Position numbers and translations under genes: made by a program. The notes beneath the pieces are model-generated. The model did not search any database, had not been told where the DNA came from, and was given only the letters and a program-made list of their open reading frames with translations. Positions 48,111 through 55,465 of a stretch of 64,000 nt of DNA are shown piece after piece. The stretch is from Plantactinospora mayteni. Lineage in GTDB: Bacteria > Actinomycetota > Actinomycetes > Mycobacteriales > Micromonosporaceae. The stretch spans positions 1-64,000 of the forward strand of contig NZ_BONX01000064.1 in assembly GCF_016862935.1 (NCBI RefSeq), given 5' to 3'. Every line of letters starts with the position of its first letter. The stretch's first letter is position 1.

Positions 48111-50062
48111 TCGGGGCGTGGCATCGTGATCACCGGCTCCGGGCCGACCGCGTCGGAGTATGGGGCCGGGGAGCCGGCGACGGCGAACTGCGTCCGGTAC
48201 AGCTCGGCGTAGAGGCCGCCGACGGCGACCAGTTCCTCGTGCCGGCCCCGCTCGACGATCCGCCCGCCGTCCAGTACCAGGATCTGGTCGGCCTCCCGTA
48301 CGGTCGACAGCCGGTGCGCGATCACCAGCGCCGTACGCCCGCTCAGCGCCACCGACAGCGCCCGCTGTACCGCCGCCTCCGACTCGGAGTCGAGGTGCGC
48401 GGTCGCCTCGTCGAGGATCACGATCGACGGGGCCTTGAGCAGCAGCCGGGCGATGGCGATCCGCTGTTTCTCGCCGCCGGAGAAGCGGTAGCCCCGCTCG
48501 CCGACCATGGTGTCGAGCCCGTCCGGCAGCGAGTGGACCAGCTCCGCCACCTGGGCGCCGCGCAGCGCCGCCCAGAGTTCGTCGTCGGTCGCGTCGGGCT
48601 TGGCGTAGCGCAGGTTTTCCGCGATCGTCTCGTGGAACAGGTGCGAGTCCTGGGTCACCACCCCGATGGTGTCGCGCAGCGAGTCGAGGGTGGCGTCCCG
48701 GACGTCGACGTCACCGACCCGGACCGCCCCGTCGGTCACGTCGTAGATCCGGGAGACCAGCATCGAGGTGGTGGACTTGCCGGCACCGGAGGGCCCGACC
48801 AGGGCCACCATCTGGCCCGGCTCGACGGTGAACGAGACGCCGCGCAGCACCGGCTCGTTGACCGTACGGTCGAGTGTGGCGACCTCCTCCAGCGAGGCGA
48901 GCGACACCTCGGCGGCGGTCGGATAGCGGAACCGTACGTCGGAGAACTCCAGCCGCCCGGCACCGCGCGGGATCTCGACCGCGGCCGGCTTCTCGGCGAT
49001 CGACGGGGTCAGGTCGAGCACCTCGAAGACCCGGTCGAAGGAGACCAGCGCGCTCATCACGTCCACCCGGACGTTCGACAGCGCGGTCAGCGGGCCGTAG
49101 AGGCGGGTGAGCAGCAGGGCAAGCGTCACCACCGTGCCGGCGCTGACGTTGCCCTGCACCGCGAGCCAGCCGCCGAGCCCGTAGGTCAGCGCCTGGGCCA
49201 GCGAGGCGACCAGCAGCATCGCCACGAAGAAGGTGCGGGAGTACATCGCGGACTGGATGCCGATGTCCCGGACCCGCTCGGCCCGGTCGCCGAACCGCCG
49301 CGCCTCGACGTCGGGCCGGGCGAAGAGCTTGACCAGCAGCGCCCCGGACACCCCGAACCGCTCGGTCATGGTGGCGTTCATCTTGGCGTCGAGGTCGTAC
49401 GACTCCCGGGTGATCTCCGCCAGCCGCCGGCCGACCCGGCGGGCCGGGATGATGAAGATCGGCAGCAGGATCAGGGAGAGCGCGGTGATCTGCCAGGAGA
49501 GCGTGAACATGACGGCGGCGGTCAGCACGAGCTGGATGATGTTGCTGACCACCCCGGAGAGGGTGCTGGTGAAGGCCCGCTGCGCGCCGGTCACGTCGTT
49601 GTTGAGCCGGCTGACCAGCGCCCCGGTCTGGGTACGGGTGAAGAACGGCAGCGGCATCCGCTGGACGTGGTCGTAGACCCGGGTCCGCAGGTTGAGGATG
49701 ATCCCCTCGCCGATCCGCGCCGAATACCAGCGCTGGGCCAGCGAGAGCAGTGCGTCCAGCACCGCGAGGCCGGCGATCACCAAGGCCAGCCGGATCACCA
49801 GCCCGCCCGCGTCGGAGCCGCCCCGGGAAATCGCGTTGATCACGTCACCGGCGAGGACCGGGGTCGCCACCCCGATGATCGCGGCGAAGACCACCGTGAC
49901 CAGGAACACCACGATGTCGCGCCGGTAGGGTCGGGCGAATTCGACGACCCGGCGTACGCTGCGCCGGCTCACCCGGTGTGCGGTCACCTCGTCGCGGTTA
50001 CGCAACGAGCGCAGCATGTTCCAACCGCCCATGCTGGCACCGGCACCCATCGGGTTCACCAC
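48095..50062 (-). CDS. ABC transporter ATP-binding/permease (exporter type, MsbA/MDR-like)
   Basis: 655 residues from a GTG at 50062, with GGGAGG 9 bases ahead; ATG 50050 is a near alternative. Six membrane helices (about 50-340) are followed by a nucleotide-binding domain: Walker A 'GPSGAGKST', Q-loop 'VTQDSHLF', signature 'RFSGGEKQR', Walker B 'IVILDEATAHLD', His in 'VIAHRLSTV'. The half-transporter must dimerise, most simply with itself, as no partner adjoins. Substrate (lipid or drug) unknown. A 16-base 3' overlap with the mug gene is present. Confidence 0.93.
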   Translation of the reverse strand: MVNPMGAGASMGGWNMLRSLRNRDEVTAHRVSRRSVRRVVEFARPYRRDIVVFLVTVVFAAIIGVATPVLAGDVINAISRGGSDAGGLVIRLALVIAGLAVLDALLSLAQRWYSARIGEGIILNLRTRVYDHVQRMPLPFFTRTQTGALVSRLNNDVTGAQRAFTSTLSGVVSNIIQLVLTAAVMFTLSWQITALSLILLPIFIIPARRVGRRLAEITRESYDLDAKMNATMTERFGVSGALLVKLFARPDVEARRFGDRAERVRDIGIQSAMYSRTFFVAMLLVASLAQALTYGLGGWLAVQGNVSAGTVVTLALLLTRLYGPLTALSNVRVDVMSALVSFDRVFEVLDLTPSIAEKPAAVEIPRGAGRLEFSDVRFRYPTAAEVSLASLEEVATLDRTVNEPVLRGVSFTVEPGQMVALVGPSGAGKSTTSMLVSRIYDVTDGAVRVGDVDVRDATLDSLRDTIGVVTQDSHLFHETIAENLRYAKPDATDDELWAALRGAQVAELVHSLPDGLDTMVGERGYRFSGGEKQRIAIARLLLKAPSIVILDEATAHLDSESEAAVQRALSVALSGRTALVIAHRLSTVREADQILVLDGGRIVERGRHEELVAVGGLYAELYRTQFAVAGSPAPYSDAVGPEPVITMPRPDYDPV

Positions 50063-50181
50063 GCGCGACCTCCCAGTCGTCCTCGACGACTACGACAACC
50101 GGAGTGGCGGCCCGATTCTTCCCGAATGATCCCCTGGTCACACACGCCGCCGGCTGATCATGCACGCCGTCGGCGTACAGC

Positions 50182-50946
50182 CTATTCGCCGGCTCCGACA
50201 AGATCGCGCATGCGGCGGGTCTGCGCCTCGCGCTCGGCCCGCTGCTGCTCCGCCGGGGAGCGCCCGGAGGCACCGGCCAGCAGCGCCTTGATCTCCACCA
50301 CCGCGTCCCGGTTGCCGCTCAGGATCGCCGCGGTCAGGTCCTGGACCGCCGCGTCGAGGTCGTCCGGCGGCACGACCACGGTGGCCAGGCCGAGCCGCTC
50401 GGCCTCGGCCGCGTCGATCCGCCGGCCGGTCACGCAGATCTCCAGCGCCCGGGCGTAGCCGACCAACTCCACCAGCCGCTTCGTGCCGGCGAGATCGGGG
50501 ACCAGGCCGAGGGTGACCTCGGCCATCACGAAGGTGGCGTCCGAGGCCAGCACCCGGAGGTCACAGGCGAGCGCGAGCTGGAAGCCGGCCCCGATCGCGT
50601 GCCCCTGCACCGCCGCGACCGAGATCAGGTCGGGGCGGTGCAGCCAGGTGAAGCCGGCCTGGAAGCCGGCGATCCGCTCGGCACACTCCTCGGGCGGCAA
50701 CCCGGCCAGCTCGACCAGGGAGTTCTCCGCCCCGGCGCCCCCGGTCGGCACCGAGAGGTCGAGCCCGGCGGAAAAGGCCCGACCCTCGCCCCGTACCACC
50801 ACGACGCGGACGTCACCCGGGAGGTCCCGGGAGAAGTCGTGCATCGCCCGCCACATCTGCGGCGTCTGTGCGTTGAGTACGTCGGGCCGGCACAACGTCA
50901 GTGTCGCGACCGGCCCGTCGCAATTGAGTCGTACGCCGACGGTCAC
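50182..50946 (-). CDS. Enoyl-CoA hydratase/isomerase family protein
   Basis: 254 residues from a GTG at 50946 (MTVGVRLNCDGPVATLTL), with CGGAG 6 bases ahead. A longer frame would run into the Gbn gene. The crotonase fold is clear: 'GRAFSAGLDLS' forms the first oxyanion loop, 'AVQGHAIGAGFQLALACDLRV' the second, followed by 'TLGLVPDLAGTKRLVELVG'. The catalytic Glu pair of true hydratases is not both evident (Leu-Gly-Leu-Val-Pro-Asp at the second site), so the reaction is uncertain. Gene order hydratase/Gbn/ABC-F resembles the Streptomyces arrangement. Confidence 0.87.
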   Translation of the reverse strand: MTVGVRLNCDGPVATLTLCRPDVLNAQTPQMWRAMHDFSRDLPGDVRVVVVRGEGRAFSAGLDLSVPTGGAGAENSLVELAGLPPEECAERIAGFQAGFTWLHRPDLISVAAVQGHAIGAGFQLALACDLRVLASDATFVMAEVTLGLVPDLAGTKRLVELVGYARALEICVTGRRIDAAEAERLGLATVVVPPDDLDAAVQDLTAAILSGNRDAVVEIKALLAGASGRSPAEQQRAEREAQTRRMRDLVGAGE

Positions 50947-50992
50947 GAAGAACTCCGCAGGCGTACGGGTCCGGACCAGGCTGCTGAGCGGG

Positions 50993-51220
50993 TCACGCCT
51001 TCTTCCGACGGCGCGCGCCGCCACGCTGACGAAGCTGTACACCAGACTCGGTGAGCACCCGGTGGATGAACCCGTAGGAACGGCCGGTCGAGGCCGCCAG
51101 GGCGCGGATGCTTTCGCCGGAGGTATACCGCTTGACCAGGTCCTTGGCGAGCGTCTGACGCTCGGCTCCGACGATCCGGCGACCCTTCTCAGTGCTGGTG
51201 GCTGTGCCAGTGGCTGCCAT
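50993..51220 (-). CDS. gbn: Gbn-like small HTH nucleoid-associated protein
   Basis: 75 residues; ATG 51220 with GAGGAA 5 bases ahead. The whole protein is one helix-turn-helix: 'EKGRRIVGAERQTLAKDLVKRYTSGESIRALAASTGRSYGFIHRVLTESGV', with a basic tail 'RQRGGARRRKKA'. It closely resembles the Streptomyces Gbn protein, which coats GATC-containing sites, bends DNA slightly and affects the timing of development (recalled knowledge). Abundant expression is expected. A long upstream region (51221-51776) with a phased repeat array precedes it. Confidence 0.82.
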   Translation of the reverse strand: MAATGTATSTEKGRRIVGAERQTLAKDLVKRYTSGESIRALAASTGRSYGFIHRVLTESGVQLRQRGGARRRKKA

Positions 51221-51776
51221 GTTGATTCCTCACGTCCCAGACTGTGCGGTTCGATACGGTCCCACCTATTAGACCGCCTCGAACGATCATGCGCTAGATA
51301 TCAACTCTTCGCCAACCGACACGCACAGCAGTGTCAGTTTCCCGATTGAGTGATTGCGCCGCCGACGTCGTCCACACCCACCATCCGGGCTTCCGCCGCA
51401 CGTCAGCGGGGATGTCGGGCCGCGACCGTCCGGTCACGACCGCGGCCGACGCGGTTTTCCCGCCCCTCGGTCGAGTTTCCTTCCACGCCACGGGAGTTTC
51501 GCCTCATCATCCGGCGAGTTTCGTTCCGCCGACGTCAAGTTTCGGCTCAGGTCGCGGAGAGTTTCGTTCCCGGCGCGGATTCCGTCGGGGCGGATTCCGC
51601 AGAATGGCGTTCCGGTCCCCGCAGTGTCGTCTGTGCTCGCCGGCGGCAACCCCGAGACATTGTCGTACTGACCGTCCTCTTCGTCACCTCGGCACGGGCG
51701 GGACCTTGCCGATCCTGGCAGATCGTCGTCGGTCAGTACCCGAAAATCCCGCCGCCGGGCGGCGGCGGGACCGCCG
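51221..51776. other. 556-base region upstream of gbn
   Basis: No gene is supported on either strand. It holds the gbn promoter near its left end and the phased GAGTTTC array at 51473-51565. Two GCGGATTCC copies follow (about 51585-51600). Confidence 0.45.
51473..51565. repeat. Five GAGTTTC boxes at exact two-helical-turn spacing
   Basis: The 7-mer GAGTTTC (AAGTTTC once) starts at 51473, 51494, 51516, 51537 and 51559, spacing 21, 22, 21 and 22 bases. Outside the boxes the units are poorly conserved, which suggests either selection on the boxes or an old tandem repeat. Confidence 0.8.
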
Positions 51777-53384
51777 TCAGGCCAGCTCGACCAGTTCGAG
51801 CAGGTCGTCGCTCCAGGCGTCCTCGTCGCCGTCGGGCAGCAGGATCGCCCGGTCGGGCTTGAGCGCCAGCACCGCGCCCGGGTCGTGGGTGACCAGCACG
51901 ATGGCGCCGGGATAGCGGGCGATGGCGTCGAGCACCTGCTCCCGGCTCACCGGGTCGAGGTTGTTGGTCGGCTCGTCCAGCAGCAGCACGTTCGCGCCCG
52001 AGCAGACCAGGGTGGCCAGCGCCAGCCGGGTCTTCTCACCGCCGGAGAGCACCCCCGCCGGCTTGTCCACGTCGTCGCCGGAGAAGAGGAACGCGCCGAG
52101 GATCTTTCGCAGATCGGTGTCGGACTGCTCGCTGGCGGCACTGCGCATGTGGTCCAGCACGCTGCGGTCCACGTCGAGCGTCTCGTGCTCCTGCGCGTAG
52201 TAGCCCAGCCGCAGCCCGTGGCCCGGCCGCACCTCGCCGGTGTCCGACTCCAGCAGCCCGCCGAGGATCCGCAGCAGGGTGGTCTTGCCGGCACCGTTGA
52301 GCCCGAGGATCGCCACCCGGGAGCCCCGGTCGACGGCGACGTCGACGTCGGTGAAGATCTCCAACGAGCCGTACGACTTGGAGAGCCCGCTGGCGGTCAG
52401 CGGCGTCTTGCCGCACGGCGCCGGGCTGGGGAACCGGACCTTGGCCACCTTGTCGGCGACCCGGGCCTCCTCCAGTCCGGAGAGCAGCTTCTCGGCCCGC
52501 CGGGCCATGTTCTGCGCGGCCACCGTCTTGGTCGCCTTGGCCCGCATCTTGTCGGCCTGGGCCATCAGCGCGCCGGCCTTCTTCTCGGCGTTGGCCCGCT
52601 CCCGGCGGCGGCGCCGCTCGTCGGTCTCCCGCTGCTCCAGGTATTTCTGCCAGCCGACGTTGTAGACGTCCACCACCGAGCGGGTGGCGTCCAGGAACCA
52701 GACCTTGTTGACCACGGCCTCCAGCAGCGAGGCGTCGTGGCTGATCACGATCAGCCCGCCCTTGTGCCCGTGGAGGAAACCGCGCAGCCAGGTGATCGAG
52801 TCGGCGTCCAGGTGGTTGGTCGGCTCGTCGAGCAGCAGGATCCCGCCGCCGTTCTCGGCCGCGTCCCGGAACAGGATCCGGGCCAGCTCGACCCGGCGGC
52901 GCTGGCCGCCGGAGAGGGTGCCGATGGTCTGCGCGAGTACCCGGTCCGGCAGGCCGAGGTTGGCGCAGATCCGTGCCGCCTCCGCCTCGGCGGCGTACCC
53001 GCCGAGGGAGGCGAACTGGTCCTCCAGCGCGCCGTACCGGCGGACCAGCCGGTCGTCGCCGGCCTCGTCGGCGAGCCGCTGCTCGATCTCCTTCATCTGG
53101 GCCATCAGCACGTCCAGGCCCCGGGCGGAGAGCACCCGGTCCCGGGCGGTGACGCCGAGGTCGCCGGTGCGCGGGTCCTGCGGCAGGTAGCCGACCTGGC
53201 TACGCCGGTCGAGCTGGCCGGAGTAGGGCTGACCCTCGCCGGCCAGCACCTTGAGGGTGGTGGTCTTGCCGGCGCCGTTGCGGCCGACCAGGCCGATCCG
53301 GTCGCCGGGCTGGACCCGCAGCGTGGTGTCGGACAGCAGGATCCGGGCGCCGGCACGGAGTTCCAGGCCGTTCGCAGTGATCAT
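51777..53384 (-). CDS. ABC-F family ATPase
   Basis: 535 residues from ATG 53384 (MITANGLELR). Two nucleotide-binding domains lie in one chain with no membrane segment. The first has 'GRNGAGKTT', 'LSGGQRRRVELARI', 'LLLDEPTNHLD'; the second has 'GLNGAGKTT', 'LSGGEKTRLALATL', 'LLLDEPTNNLD'. A charged linker ('RRRRRERANAEKKAGALMAQADKMRAKATK', about 270-300) joins them, the P-site tRNA interaction motif region of ABC-F proteins. These proteins act on the ribosome: translation factors or antibiotic-protection proteins. The gene order beside gbn suggests a conserved housekeeping factor. The structured leader upstream is typical of regulated ABC-F genes. Confidence 0.92.
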   Translation of the reverse strand: MITANGLELRAGARILLSDTTLRVQPGDRIGLVGRNGAGKTTTLKVLAGEGQPYSGQLDRRSQVGYLPQDPRTGDLGVTARDRVLSARGLDVLMAQMKEIEQRLADEAGDDRLVRRYGALEDQFASLGGYAAEAEAARICANLGLPDRVLAQTIGTLSGGQRRRVELARILFRDAAENGGGILLLDEPTNHLDADSITWLRGFLHGHKGGLIVISHDASLLEAVVNKVWFLDATRSVVDVYNVGWQKYLEQRETDERRRRRERANAEKKAGALMAQADKMRAKATKTVAAQNMARRAEKLLSGLEEARVADKVAKVRFPSPAPCGKTPLTASGLSKSYGSLEIFTDVDVAVDRGSRVAILGLNGAGKTTLLRILGGLLESDTGEVRPGHGLRLGYYAQEHETLDVDRSVLDHMRSAASEQSDTDLRKILGAFLFSGDDVDKPAGVLSGGEKTRLALATLVCSGANVLLLDEPTNNLDPVSREQVLDAIARYPGAIVLVTHDPGAVLALKPDRAILLPDGDEDAWSDDLLELVELA

Positions 53385-53692
53385 GTCGGAGGACTCGCTC
53401 TCGGGGTCGAAGGCTGACTCAGGGCACACGAACAAGCCGGCGGACCACGGATCCGTCGGCTCGGGGCGTTCAGCCTTCGCAGAGCAGCACGGTCCGATTG
53501 TACCGGGCGCCCGAACCGGACCGGTGCCGGATTACCGATCAAGATCACCGGATATCGACCATTCGCGACGTACGGCCGGGCACACGACATCCGGCAAGAC
53601 ATCGGCGACCAGGGCGATCAGGGTACGTGAGGGAACTCAGGAGGACGTCCGGATCGATTACGGCACCGAACCCTGACCGGCTCGGCGGCCCG
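53385..53692. other. Leader and promoter region of the ABC-F gene
   Basis: No gene is supported. The half next to the ABC-F start carries the nested stem-loops at 53408-53479; the rest must hold the promoter and the end region of the acVLRF1 gene. Confidence 0.4.
53408..53479 (-). promoter_or_regulatory. Nested stem-loops in the ABC-F mRNA leader
   Basis: CGAAGGCTGA (53408-53417) pairs perfectly with TCAGCCTTCG (53470-53479). Inside, GCCGGCGGA (53436-53444) pairs with TCCGTCGGC (53452-53460) at 8 of 9. The outer stem ends 24 bases before the ATG. This could be an attenuator or a translational switch of the kind known at some ABC-F genes. Confidence 0.5.
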
Positions 53693-54340
53693 TCAGGGGT
53701 CGCGGACCAGCACGCGTACCGCCCGGGCGGCGGAGATCGCGTCGACCAGTACGGTGTGCCGGGGTTCGGGTACGTCGAGCAGCCGCTCGGCCCGCAGCGC
53801 CGCCACCGGGGCCAGCCGCCGGTCGGCCAGGATGGTCTCCACCGCCCGCCGGTCGCCGCCGGCCACCACCGCGGCGAGCCGGCCGGCCTCGGGCAGCAGC
53901 AGCCGGACGGCCAACTCCGCCCCGTCCGCGGCGGCTGCCTTCGCCTGGTTGTCCCGCCGCCGGGCGAACCGCTGCTGTGACCAGCCGCCGGCCGCGGTAC
54001 GGCCCTGCACGTAGCGGCTGTCCACCTTGGAGACGACGAGTTGGTCGCCGTCGGCGACGCCGACCGCCACCGCCCCCTTGCGAGCCAGCAGCAGGCCCAG
54101 CCGGCGGGGCGCCTCGGCACCGGTCAGAAAGCCGGGCAGGTCCTCCGCGCCGGGCGCGCCCGGCGGCGGGTGCAGCACCGCGAGCGTGCCGTCCGGGGCG
54201 GTCAGCCGCAGCCCGTCCGGCTCGGCGGCGACCTCGGGCGGCCCGCCGTGCCGCTCGGCGAAGCCGTCGAGCCAGCGGGCGAGCCGGGCCGGGGGCACGT
54301 CCACCCACCGGCCGCCACCGGCAGCGGGTCGGCTGTTCAC
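53693..54340 (-). CDS. acVLRF1 family peptidyl-tRNA hydrolase/release factor
   Basis: 215 residues from a GTG at 54340, giving 'GGGRWVDVPPARLARWLDGFAERHG' near the start as in the family. The VLRF1 domain motif 'GRTAAGGWSQQRFARRRDNQAKAA' (about 114-136) contains the conserved Gln at the catalytic position of Vms1-like release factors. Relatives free stalled nascent chains from ribosomes by cutting peptidyl-tRNA. It completes a local group of translation and chromatin genes (ABC-F, Gbn). Its 5' end abuts duplicated DNA at 54391-54542. Confidence 0.88.
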   Translation of the reverse strand: MNSRPAAGGGRWVDVPPARLARWLDGFAERHGGPPEVAAEPDGLRLTAPDGTLAVLHPPPGAPGAEDLPGFLTGAEAPRRLGLLLARKGAVAVGVADGDQLVVSKVDSRYVQGRTAAGGWSQQRFARRRDNQAKAAAADGAELAVRLLLPEAGRLAAVVAGGDRRAVETILADRRLAPVAALRAERLLDVPEPRHTVLVDAISAARAVRVLVRDP

Positions 54341-54390
54341 CCCCGAACGGTACGACGCCCACCACCGCCACCCCGTCACCGGGTCCGAAC

Positions 54391-54542
54391 AGCGGCAGGA
54401 CAGCAAGATTCAGCGCAGTCACCCGGTCGAGTTCCGGCTCCACCGGGATCAGCGGCAGGACAGCGAGATTCAGCGCAGTGCTGGACGGCGAGCGCGCCGA
54501 TCAGCGGAGCAGCAGTTGGACGGCGAGCGCGGCGATCAGTGT
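54391..54542. repeat. Two kinds of duplicated segment at the LysE gene end
   Basis: A 30-base segment (CAGCGGCAGGACAGC...GCGCAGT) occurs at 54391-54420 and 54451-54480 with one difference. A 27-base segment (GTTGGACGGCGAGCG...) occurs at 54481-54507 and 54516-54542. The second copy of the latter is the coding end of the LysE-type gene, and the first spans its stop at 54501. Confidence 0.85.
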
Positions 54543-55127
54543 GCTGGAGACGAGGGCGGTGCCCAACCGGCCCCGGGGCCCGGAGAGTACCCGGCCGATC
54601 AGCGAACCGCCGGAGGCGACCAGCAACTGCCAACTCGCCGAGGCGACGAAGGCGGCGAACGCGAAGACCAGTTCCGCGCCGGCCGACCAGTCGGTACCGG
54701 CCCGCCGGCCGAGCACCAGGGCGGCGAAGTAGAGGATCGTCATCGGGTTCAGCAGGGTCAGCGCCAGCAGCCCGCCGTACGCCCGGAACGGCGTACCCAG
54801 GCTCCGGTCGGTCCTGGCAGCCCGGCCGGGATCGGCCCGGTGCCGGATGGCGCCCCAGGCTCCCGTACCGGCCAGCAGCAGCAGTACGCCGACCGCGACC
54901 CAGCGCAGCGGCTCGGCGATCGGCTCGATCAGGCCGGCCAGCGCGGCACCGCCGAGCACGGCGACAGCCGCGTACAGCCCGTCGGCGGTGGCGACCCCGA
55001 GCGCGGCGGCGACGCCGACCCGGATCGAGGTACGCGCGGTCAGTCCGATCACGAGGATGGCGATGGCGCCGACCGGCACGGCTACGCCGTATCCGGCGAG
55101 CATGCCGGCGACGAGCGCGTCGGTCAC
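54501..55127 (-). CDS. LysE family amino-acid exporter
   Basis: 208 residues from a GTG at 55127 (VTDALVAGMLAGYG). About six membrane helices are seen: 'LVAGMLAGYGVAVPVGAIAILVIGL', 'GVAAALGVATADGLYAAVAVLGG', 'LRWVAVGVLLLLAGTGAW', 'YGGLLALTLLNPMTILYFAALVL', 'LVFAFAAFVASASWQLLVASGG' and 'LVSSTLIAALAVQLLL'. 'LLNPMTILYFAAL' with its Asn-Pro is the LysE/RhtB hallmark, as is 'PVGAIAILVI'. It should export an amino acid or derivative. The solute is unknown, and no regulator is next to it. Confidence 0.87.
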   Translation of the reverse strand: MTDALVAGMLAGYGVAVPVGAIAILVIGLTARTSIRVGVAAALGVATADGLYAAVAVLGGAALAGLIEPIAEPLRWVAVGVLLLLAGTGAWGAIRHRADPGRAARTDRSLGTPFRAYGGLLALTLLNPMTILYFAALVLGRRAGTDWSAGAELVFAFAAFVASASWQLLVASGGSLIGRVLSGPRGRLGTALVSSTLIAALAVQLLLR

Positions 55128-55465
55128 GACGATGCCGGGGTGATCGGGGCCGGCCGGGTGCGCTTCCGCTGTCGCCGGGCGGCCCGGACGGGCGCGGCGG
55201 CGGGAGCGGAGGTGCACGAGGTAGGCGCGATCACGGGACGATTCTGGCCCGTCCCGCACCGGCCCGCGACGGATTATCCGCCGGTGGCGGTTATCCGCCG
55301 GCACAGGTTCTCCGCCGGCACGGGCGAGGTCCGCCATGTTCGCCCGAGGAGAGATCGCCAGCACGGTGGCGCCGATCCAGGACTATCTATCGGCCCGGTG
55401 AACTCGTTACCATCCGGTAGCCGAATGTTGCTCACATTCGCCCGTACCGGCGGAAGGATCTTCCG
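55128..55465. other. Divergent intergenic region with three 17-bp repeats
   Basis: No gene is supported. TTATCCGCCGG-started units lie in tandem at 55274-55290, 55291-55307 and 55308-55324. Promoters for the LysE gene and for the penicillin-acylase gene must lie here. Confidence 0.55.

Noticed and set aside
51294-51491. A 65-codon minus-strand frame upstream of gbn
   Set aside because: No ribosome binding site, biased composition, and it overlaps the phased GAGTTTC array without family resemblance.
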